Below, piece after piece: positions 58,071 through 64,000 of a stretch of DNA of 64,000 nucleotides. Positions within the stretch are counted from its first letter, which is position 1. Every line of letters begins with the position of its first letter. Location: positions 50,748-114,747 of the forward strand of contig JABFXY010000105.1 in the NCBI GenBank assembly GCA_013361525.1, written 5' to 3'. Under the pieces are notes generated by a model. That model saw nothing but the letters and a program-made list of their open reading frames with translations, searched no databases and was not told the DNA's origin. The DNA comes from Polyangiaceae bacterium (GTDB taxonomy: Bacteria; Myxococcota_A; Polyangia; Polyangiales; Polyangiaceae). The translations under genes were made by a program, and so were the position numbers.

Positions 58071-59564
58071 ATGAGCGAAGACGAATCGACGGAGACACCC
58101 GAGACGGTCCCCTCAGGGACGGTCATCGGGCATTACCGCGTCGTTCGCCGCCTGGGCATCGGCGGCATGGGCGAAGTCTATCTGGTGCAGCACACCGGCA
58201 CGGACGAGATGTTCGCCATGAAGGTCCTGCTCTCGCAGACCATCTCCGACACCACCGCACTCGAGCGTTTTCGGCGAGAGGCCCGAACGCCCGCCCGTAT
58301 CGAGAGCGAGCACGTCGTCAAAGTCACGCACGTCGACGTCGCGCCCGAGCTCAAGGGCTCTCCCTACCTGGTGATGGAGTACCTGCGCGGCGAGGATCTC
58401 GATCGACACGTCGAGCGCCATGGCCGCATGCAAGCTCGCGAGGTCGTCTCGTTCCTTCAGCAGATCGCGCGCGCGCTCGACAAGGCCCACGCAAAGGGCA
58501 TCGTCCACCGCGATTTGAAGCCGGAAAACGTCTTCATCACGCGACGTGAAGACGGCACGGCCCACCTGAAGATCCTCGACTTCGGCATCGCGAAGTTCAC
58601 GTCGGGCGCGGGCGACATGATCAGCAAGACGGCGACGTCGCCCGGCCAGATCTACGGCACGCCTCTTTACATGGCGCCCGAGCAGGCGAAGGGCGAGTCG
58701 AAGAAGATCTGCCCCCAGACGGATATTTGGGCGCTCGGCCTCATCACGAACCGAATGCTGTCGGGCCGCGACTACTGGGACGCGGAGACGCTGACGGCGC
58801 TCATTGCCCAGGTCGTGTACGAGCCGATGCAAAAGCCCAGCGAGAAGTCGAAGGACTTCGCGTTCGGCGACAAGTACGACGCGTGGTTTCTTCGATGCTG
58901 CGACCGCGACCCGGACGCACGCTTCGGCACGGCGGGCGAAGCGGTCTTCCGTCTCGGCCAGGCGCTCGGCGTGATCGACGCGGACGCTCCTTTCTCGGGT
59001 CAGCCTTCGAGCCTCGTCGCGGCGCCGCCCCCCTCCCTTCGACCCGCGACGGAGCCGCGGCCGCTGTCGAAGACGGAGCTTCAGCTCGCGCAAACCGGCC
59101 TTTCCGCGACGAATCGCTCGGATCGCGGCACGGTCATGAAGGTCGTGGGAGGCATCGCGGCGGTCGGGCTCCTCATCGGGGCCGTCGTTTTCGCGATGCG
59201 CGCAGGAGAAAAGGACAAGCCCCAACCTGCTGCTGCGACCGACGCCAAGCCCGGGGTCACCGCCACGGCGAAACCCCTTCCTCGGGCGAACGCCACCGCT
59301 GGCGTCAACACCGCCACGGTCGTGACGCCGGCAGACGCGACGGCGAGCGCGACCGCGTCCTCGAGCGCGGCCGTCTCGCCGAGCACATCGGCCGACGCGA
59401 GCGCGGCGGTTTCCGCTACGGCCGCCCCCGCGACCGGCGAGCCGAAGGTCATCGGCGCCAGACCGACCGCAAAACCCAAGACGAGCGCGACGACGGCGGC
59501 CCCTCCCCCGTCGACTACGACCAAGCCGACCGCGACCGGCAGCCCCCTCGACGGCAGGCTCTGA
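58071..59564 (+). CDS. Ser/Thr protein kinase, PknB type
   Basis: A 497-residue membrane kinase. The domain covers about residues 20-290: RRLGIGGMGEVYLVQ, FAMKVLL, IVHRDLKPENVFI, ILDFGIAKF, MAPEQAKGE. All catalytic residues are present. After an Ala/Pro/Ser linker a single membrane helix (about 365-382) is followed by an extracytoplasmic tail rich in Ala, Thr and Ser without a recognised domain. Start ATG 58071; it is divergent from the ECF sigma gene, with a 255-bp spacer. The gene for a TPR-like envelope protein follows on the same strand. Confidence 0.93.
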   Translation: MSEDESTETPETVPSGTVIGHYRVVRRLGIGGMGEVYLVQHTGTDEMFAMKVLLSQTISDTTALERFRREARTPARIESEHVVKVTHVDVAPELKGSPYLVMEYLRGEDLDRHVERHGRMQAREVVSFLQQIARALDKAHAKGIVHRDLKPENVFITRREDGTAHLKILDFGIAKFTSGAGDMISKTATSPGQIYGTPLYMAPEQAKGESKKICPQTDIWALGLITNRMLSGRDYWDAETLTALIAQVVYEPMQKPSEKSKDFAFGDKYDAWFLRCCDRDPDARFGTAGEAVFRLGQALGVIDADAPFSGQPSSLVAAPPPSLRPATEPRPLSKTELQLAQTGLSATNRSDRGTVMKVVGGIAAVGLLIGAVVFAMRAGEKDKPQPAAATDAKPGVTATAKPLPRANATAGVNTATVVTPADATASATASSSAAVSPSTSADASAAVSATAAPATGEPKVIGARPTAKPKTSATTAAPPPSTTTKPTATGSPLDGRL

Positions 59565-59624
59565 GCCGAAGGCCATGCGGTGAGTTGGCGGCGAGGTGCG
59601 ACCCGCCGCTATCATGGCGTCCCG

Positions 59625-60647
59625 ATGCGCCGACCGCCCGCACGATGCGCCATCTCCGTTTCGATCGCCGGCGCGTTATTCGCGGCTGCACAGGTCGCAT
59701 CGGCCGACGTCGCGACCGCCGACAAGCTCTTCAACGAGGGCAAGGCGCTCATGGCCGAGGGAAAGATCGCCGCGGCCTGCGCCAAGTACGAAGCGAGCTA
59801 CGACGCGGACCCTGCGCTCGGCTCGCTCTTGAACCACGCGGATTGCCTCGAGCGCGACGGCCGCCTCGCGACCGCGTACGGCCGCTGGGGTGACGCGGTC
59901 GCAGTCGCGACGCGCAAAGGTGATGACCGGGCCGACTACGCGCGCGAGCGGCGCGAGGCGCTCAAACCGAAGCTCTCGTTTCTCACGCTCACCGTGAAGG
60001 GGGCGCTGCCGCCCGATATGTTCGTCTTCAAAGGCGACACGAAGCTCTCCGCGGGTGCGTTCGGGACAGCGCTTCCGACGGATCCCGGCGAGACCGTCAT
60101 TCAGGTCGTGCGCGGTCAAGACGAGGTCCTCTGGGAGACGAAGGTGCAGCTCGCCGAAGCGCAGCAGCAGACCGTCGTCGTGCCGCTCGAAGAGATCGTG
60201 AAGCAAAACCCCTCCGCGATGAAGAAGCGGCAAACGACCGAGGAAGGAGGCCGCCGCACACAGACGGAGGGGCCGAGCGAGATCGAAGGCTTCTGGAGCC
60301 GGCAGCGCATTGCGGGGTTCGTCATCGGAGGCGTGGGTGTCCTCGGCGCCGGGGCGGGCTTCGCGCTCGGCGGGCTCGCGGCGAGCAAGTCGTCGGACTT
60401 GGATCGAGAGTGCACGCAGACCGATCCTCGGTATTGCACCACCGCCGGTGAAGAGATCCGCCAAGACGCCTATACGCTCGCAACCGCGAGCACGTGGACA
60501 CTGATCGGTAGTGGCATCGTCGCCGCCGTCGGCATTACCGTCATCGTCACGGCGCCGAGCGAATACGCGAAGCTCGAAGAGCGCGCGTTCCTCGTCCCCT
60601 GGCTGTCTCCGGAAGGCGGGGGATTGATCGCCAAAGGAACCTTTTGA
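59625..60647 (+). CDS. Envelope protein with TPR-like and membrane segments
   Basis: A 340-residue protein from ATG 59625. A signal peptide (to about residue 28) is followed by a TPR-like region (ADKLFNEGKALMAEGKIAAACA, YEASYDADPALGSLLNHADC) common in myxobacterial kinase clusters, then a beta-rich PEGA-like section (about 120-190). Two membrane helices (about 225-245 and 290-310) follow. An oddly placed pair of cysteines (REC and RYC) lies between the helices. It may be a partner or substrate of the kinase upstream. The stop overlaps a TTG start option of the next gene. Confidence 0.78.
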   Translation: MRRPPARCAISVSIAGALFAAAQVASADVATADKLFNEGKALMAEGKIAAACAKYEASYDADPALGSLLNHADCLERDGRLATAYGRWGDAVAVATRKGDDRADYARERREALKPKLSFLTLTVKGALPPDMFVFKGDTKLSAGAFGTALPTDPGETVIQVVRGQDEVLWETKVQLAEAQQQTVVVPLEEIVKQNPSAMKKRQTTEEGGRRTQTEGPSEIEGFWSRQRIAGFVIGGVGVLGAGAGFALGGLAASKSSDLDRECTQTDPRYCTTAGEEIRQDAYTLATASTWTLIGSGIVAAVGITVIVTAPSEYAKLEERAFLVPWLSPEGGGLIAKGTF

Positions 60648-60649
60648 CG

Positions 60650-61459
60650 GTGCAGCGGGGGGCTCGCAATCGACGTTACGCCGCGAATATCCTCGCGGGC
60701 TGCTCGCTCGTCGCATTCACCTGCGGGCTTGCGGCCTGCGCGGAGATCCTCGGCGTCGGCTCCGAGTTCGAGGACATCGTCGGCGCGTTTTGCAAATGCG
60801 AGCAATTCGACAATCGTTGGCCGAACGACCTCACCGGCGACAGCTTCTACCCGTGTGACGACTACGTAAGAGCACGCCTCGACGCGCGCCCGGAGCTCGT
60901 CGCAGATTGGGTATCGCTGTTCGACGAGCAGGGCTGCGCGAGCTGCCAAAAAGCGGAAGCGTGTGCGAATGCGCCACCGATTTGCATCGAACAAGGCGAC
61001 GAGTGCATCACGGACACCTCGTGTTGCGGTTTCGACGAGGCGTTCCCGACGAAGGCATATTGCGGGATCACCGATCCGGACGACCCGACCGCGCGCTGCA
61101 CCGGCGACGAAAACTTCGAGACGTGCGCGCGCGGCGGAGAAGCCTGCGAGAAGAACGAAGACTGCTGCGGAGCCACCGGATTCATCGCCGGGTGCTCACC
61201 CGAGCTCGGCGGGCGATGCATCGTGCTTTGCGACGAGGTCAACGACGCATCGTGCCCCGATTGCTGCGCGACTGCTTATCTCGTCGACGGCACCCCCGTC
61301 GGCGTCTGTCCCGACAGCATTCCGTTCACCGAGCCGCCCGCTTGCGAAAACCTCTGTGAGGACAGCTGCCCGTTCAACTTCGCATGTACGGCGACACCGT
61401 TTCAGCTGTCCGAGCCTGCCGGGGCGTATATCGATGTGAATGCTTGTGTGGGGTTTTGA
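60650..61459 (+). CDS. Cys-rich lipoprotein
   Basis: A 269-residue protein from GTG 60650; a TTG at 60644 overlapping the previous stop is possible. The signal ends in GLAACAEILGVGSEF, a lipobox. The mature part contains over 25 cysteines, with repeats such as KCEQFDNRW, CASCQKAEACAN, CCGFDEAF and CCGATGFIAGC, and is likely disulfide-rich and surface-exposed. It is similar in style to the lipoprotein at 54328 but not a clear paralogue. Tight spacing suggests co-transcription with the preceding gene. The function is unknown. Confidence 0.72.
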   Translation: MQRGARNRRYAANILAGCSLVAFTCGLAACAEILGVGSEFEDIVGAFCKCEQFDNRWPNDLTGDSFYPCDDYVRARLDARPELVADWVSLFDEQGCASCQKAEACANAPPICIEQGDECITDTSCCGFDEAFPTKAYCGITDPDDPTARCTGDENFETCARGGEACEKNEDCCGATGFIAGCSPELGGRCIVLCDEVNDASCPDCCATAYLVDGTPVGVCPDSIPFTEPPACENLCEDSCPFNFACTATPFQLSEPAGAYIDVNACVGF

Positions 61460-61515
61460 GGCGGACGAGGCCTGGGCGCGGGGAGAGGGGGGCGCGTGAA
61501 CGCCCCATGCAGTCG

Positions 61516-62064
61516 TCATCGAGCCTCGGACCAGCTCAGCAGACAGCGTTCGGCCGAAGCGGCGAGCTCACTGGGAGTTGCTGTCGCGTCCAACGAGAGC
61601 AAACATACAGCGGAGGCAGCCCTCGTCAAAACGGGCTCGGCTGCCGCGTGGAGCCGCGAAAGCGCACCGGGGTGCGCCTCTTCGATTGGCGCCTGCCGCA
61701 ATGCTCGGCGGCGCTGATCAATCAACTCGGCTGAAGCGCGGAGATGGATGACGTGAATCGGCTGCTTGGCTGCGAATACGAGACTCTCGAACTGCGCCAG
61801 GTTGCGCGGCACGCCGAGTAGGACCGCCAACGAGCGTCCCGGCGGGACGAGCTCGGCAAGGAGCTTGCCGAACACCTCGTCGGGAATCAGCCGCCCGGAC
61901 TCGACGGCGGCTCGAGCAAGCGAGACGCTTTCGGACGTTCCGCTTTTGAGGAGTGCCAGCACGTTGGAGGGATCAAGAATGACAGTTTCCGGCAATCGCA
62001 GGGCGAGCGCCGCCGCCAGTGTCCGCCTTCCCGAGCCTGGAAATCCCAACAGCGCAACGATCAT
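61516..62064 (-). CDS. Degenerate adenylate-kinase-like P-loop protein
   Basis: A 182-residue protein with an adenylate kinase layout. It opens MIVALLGFPGSGRRT, a P-loop in which the usual Lys is Arg. ESGRLIPDEVFGKLL and LGVPRNLAQFESL align with the family's GxxVPDxxV and DGFPRTxxQA. The Asp of DGFPR is lost, and the LID region is very short. It is therefore probably a nucleotide-binding relative that may not have adenylate kinase activity. Start ATG 62064. It lies in a run of unknown genes on the same strand. Confidence 0.7.
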   Translation of the reverse strand: MIVALLGFPGSGRRTLAAALALRLPETVILDPSNVLALLKSGTSESVSLARAAVESGRLIPDEVFGKLLAELVPPGRSLAVLLGVPRNLAQFESLVFAAKQPIHVIHLRASAELIDQRRRALRQAPIEEAHPGALSRLHAAAEPVLTRAASAVCLLSLDATATPSELAASAERCLLSWSEAR

Positions 62065-62115
62065 GGCTGAACGACCCTTGAAGAATGGAACGACGTGGCG
62101 CGGTGATTGCGGAGT

Positions 62116-62901
62116 TCACGTAGCCCTAGGTTCGACCGCGAGCACGAAGGCCCCCTCCGCGAGCGACTCGACATCCACGTCCGCGGCGAGAATCGACCCG
62201 TCGTCGGTGATGAGGGTCCACGTGTAGGGGTTGGAAGTGCGGTCAGAAATGAGGGCGCGACATCGCAATGCTCTCGTGAGCCGAACGGCGGCGGGCAGCT
62301 CCTGTTCCAACACACAGAAGCCGAGGGTCAGCGGAAAGTCTCCTGGCCGTCGGGTCACGGTGACGAGAATCTGGCCCGGTCGCAACGTCGGCCCAGGCAA
62401 CTCGACGACCGGGACGAACACGAGCCGAGTGGGAGCAATCCTCAGCGCAAAAGCGAGCGCGTCCCGTAGCTGAACGGGCGGAAATGCTGCGCCGAGGTGG
62501 GTTTCCACGAGCTGTGGCGCGCGATGCGCCGTCGGCGCGAGCTTCAGATACCCGGCTCCCGCGAAGCTGAACATCCAATGTTCATCGGCGCTTTGGAAGC
62601 CGAGGTAATAGTAGTTTCGGTCGAGATGCTCGAAGTGTACGCCCACGCCTTCCGACTCGACTGATTCGAGCTCATCGGAGGCCGAGATAACGCGGACCCA
62701 CGACGGCGGTGGCCCATCATATAGATTGGGCTCCACGGCACCACGCTGCGTCGTCCACAGTAGGAGACCTAGTTCGACCAACCCATTTGCCAGGCGAACT
62801 TCATACCGCGCCTTCCCCGCGCGGCGGAGGACGAAGCTTGCGTCGGAGAGGACGACCTCGTCGAGGAGCCATCCGTTGCGAAAGAAGCCGATACGGTCCA
62901 T
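62116..62901 (-). CDS. Uncharacterised 261-aa protein
   Basis: I do not recognise it. The protein is soluble, with no signal peptide or membrane segment, and mixed alpha/beta in composition. Features are an MDRIGFFRNGWLLDEVVLSDA start, an aromatic-rich middle (NYYYLGFQSADEHWMFSF) and a beta-rich C-terminus (ILVTVTRRPGDFPLTLGF). No catalytic motif is obvious. It lies 51 bp from the P-loop gene on the same strand. Start ATG 62901 is the only reasonable one. Confidence 0.65.
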   Translation of the reverse strand: MDRIGFFRNGWLLDEVVLSDASFVLRRAGKARYEVRLANGLVELGLLLWTTQRGAVEPNLYDGPPPSWVRVISASDELESVESEGVGVHFEHLDRNYYYLGFQSADEHWMFSFAGAGYLKLAPTAHRAPQLVETHLGAAFPPVQLRDALAFALRIAPTRLVFVPVVELPGPTLRPGQILVTVTRRPGDFPLTLGFCVLEQELPAAVRLTRALRCRALISDRTSNPYTWTLITDDGSILAADVDVESLAEGAFVLAVEPRAT

Positions 62902-63030
62902 GGCGATGGAAAGAGGCGGCGCGGGAGCGGCCTTGCCAAGGACGCGTTGAGTCGAGCAGCCTGACGGGGAGGACGCGGCGGCATTACGGGGAATCGTAGA
63001 TGTCGAAGCTCCACGTTTCTCCGCGCGGGT

Positions 63031-63606
63031 TCACCCTTCGCTTCGCCGAACGAGATCGTCCACCGTGCCGAAGATGTCCCCGTTGTCGCTGATCACGAGA
63101 GCGTCGCCGGCGATCGGGATGGGCATTTGCTCGATCCCGCGCACGAACTGGCTCAGCTTCGCCCCCGCTTGGGTCAGCGCATCCGGAACACAGTAGACGA
63201 CGACGAGCTGGGCGTCGTCGTCGCTCGCGACGCGACCACGCAGGAAGCCTCCGTACTCGGGTTCGTCCTCGAGAATGTGCTCATATCCGCGCGGGACGTT
63301 GTTCCGATGGGCATCGCGCGCATCGAACAGGGTCCCATCGGGATAGATCCAGAACACGAAGTCGGGATCGCGGTGCGTGAACTCTTTGATGGCTCGACGC
63401 CGACCCGAAAACCTCGGCGCGAGGAATGGGAATCGCTCGGCTGCAGCCCCGCGTGAGATCGAACCGAGGGTTACCACTTCGCCATTCGAGCAGTCTTTCC
63501 TAGTCGACGTCAGCATGCGGTGGGCGAGCCACGGCTTGGACGCCGTCGCTCGTGCAGCGACCTCGTCGGGCCCAAACTCAGTAAGGCCCTGGACGAATGA
63601 CGCCAT
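63031..63606 (-). CDS. Uncharacterised 191-aa protein
   Basis: No family recognised. Soluble, mixed composition, with KEFTHRDPDFVFWIYPDGTLFDARDAH and FLRGRVASDDDAQLVVVYC in the core and a GDALVISDNGDIFGTVDDL end. The start is taken at ATG 63606, which overlaps the upstream gene by 29 bp; ATG 63618 is another option. The codon pattern matches neighbouring genes, and tight overlap suggests the pair is co-translated. Confidence 0.6.
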   Translation of the reverse strand: MASFVQGLTEFGPDEVAARATASKPWLAHRMLTSTRKDCSNGEVVTLGSISRGAAAERFPFLAPRFSGRRRAIKEFTHRDPDFVFWIYPDGTLFDARDAHRNNVPRGYEHILEDEPEYGGFLRGRVASDDDAQLVVVYCVPDALTQAGAKLSQFVRGIEQMPIPIAGDALVISDNGDIFGTVDDLVRRSEG

Positions 63607-64000
63607 CTTCGTCGGGTACATAGGCTTGAATGGCGCGATCACCCGCGCAGAGAAAGGGTGGGTAGTGGCCGAAGGCCGCGGGTACACCACTCGAGTCCTC
63701 GAGGTCGGCTCGAAGCTCTTCGTGTGAGGTTCCGGTGGCGTGGTGATACCAGCAGAAGGGGTCGTCAAAGGTAGGGACTTGTTCGAGCAGGAGGTATTCG
63801 ACGCCGTCCGGTACGAGCTCAATTGCGCGCTCGATGAACTCGTCGTTCACGACGCCGCGATGAGGAAGCTGCCGATCTCTAAACGCCGTAACGGACGCAC
63901 CGGCGGGCATTCGGGCGATATTGCCTTCCAACGTCTCGAGCAGGCGGTGAAGCTCGAAGTCTCGGTTACCGCCGCCCGCGCGATAGCGGATCAGGATCAA
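63578..64000 (-). CDS. Uncharacterised protein (partial, runs off right edge)
   Basis: The last 140 codons of a gene that continues beyond the window, or begins at the TTG at the edge. No family recognised. There are several His and Trp residues in WYHHATGTSHEEL and acidic turns; no membrane segment. It overlaps the following gene by 29 bp on the same strand. Confidence 0.55.
   Translation of the reverse strand: MILIRYRAGGGNRDFELHRLLETLEGNIARMPAGASVTAFRDRQLPHRGVVNDEFIERAIELVPDGVEYLLLEQVPTFDDPFCWYHHATGTSHEELRADLEDSSGVPAAFGHYPPFLCAGDRAIQAYVPDEDGVIRPGPY

Noticed and set aside
58113..59615. 500-codon frame antisense to the Ser/Thr kinase at 58071
   Set aside because: Shadow of kinase codons; no start signal and no protein-like motif.

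Overview
The window is GC-rich, densely packed bacterial DNA and looks chromosomal. It has five Hanks-type Ser/Thr kinase genes, a sigma-54 activator, large histidine kinases, a TonB C-terminal domain fused to a TonB-dependent receptor, many lipoproteins whose lipobox Cys is followed by Gly/Ser/Glu-rich spacers, and an ERG4/ERG24-type sterol reductase. Together these suggest a myxobacterium (Myxococcota, probably Polyangia/Polyangiales). This is inferred from gene content; there is no rRNA in the window to confirm it. I found no rRNA, tRNA or CRISPR array.

Layout. 1-3.5 kb: the 3' part of fdhD, a His-rich DmeF-type metal exporter coupled to an OmpA-domain protein, and a GNAT acetyltransferase. 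3.6-12.3 kb: the most unusual block. It holds a large Ser/Thr kinase converging on an operon of zinc-ribbon kinase, unknown protein and subtilisin-like protein with Glu at the catalytic His position, then a GAF/AAA+/Fis sigma-54 activator, then a metacaspase-like protease with a long hydrophobic C-terminal extension. Sigma-54-type -24/-12 sequences lie upstream of both the kinase operon and the caspase gene, so the activator may switch on the whole set. 12.4-18.1 kb: a TonB-dependent receptor and two lipoproteins around an MBL-fold hydrolase, with a shared palindromic operator. 18.1-21.8 kb: overlapping operon of VanW-domain protein, coaBC and a CPBP membrane protease. 21.9-28.8 kb: an SRPBCC/ArsR pair with two perfect palindromes, two overlapping histidine kinase genes, and a divergent LysR/aldo-keto reductase pair.

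28.9-44.2 kb: a metal-hydrolase-like membrane protein whose stop codon lies in the end of a 168-bp MITE-like element, a membrane-anchored Ser/Thr kinase with a lipoprotein, amidohydrolase and alpha/beta hydrolase, an FG-GAP lipoprotein, a Mut7-C protein, a GST, a gluzincin-like lipoprotein, a Cu/Zn superoxide dismutase, an RtcB-like RNA ligase overlapping an RbfA-like gene, and trpS behind a strongly structured 358-bp intergenic region. 44.2-53.9 kb: SYLF lipoprotein, Cys-rich lipoprotein, uvrC, sterol reductase, a membrane protein coupled to a TPR protein, a palindrome-rich spacer, an M23 peptidase, and rplM-rpsI with a terminator. 54.3-64 kb: Cys-rich lipoproteins, an ECF sigma factor coupled to a FecR-domain protein, a further Ser/Thr kinase with a downstream cell-envelope protein, a degenerate adenylate-kinase-like protein and three genes of unknown function running off the right edge.

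Genes in the window work mainly in signalling (kinases, bEBP, ECF sigma, histidine kinases), envelope and metal handling, and a few housekeeping functions (coaBC, trpS, uvrC, rplM, rpsI).
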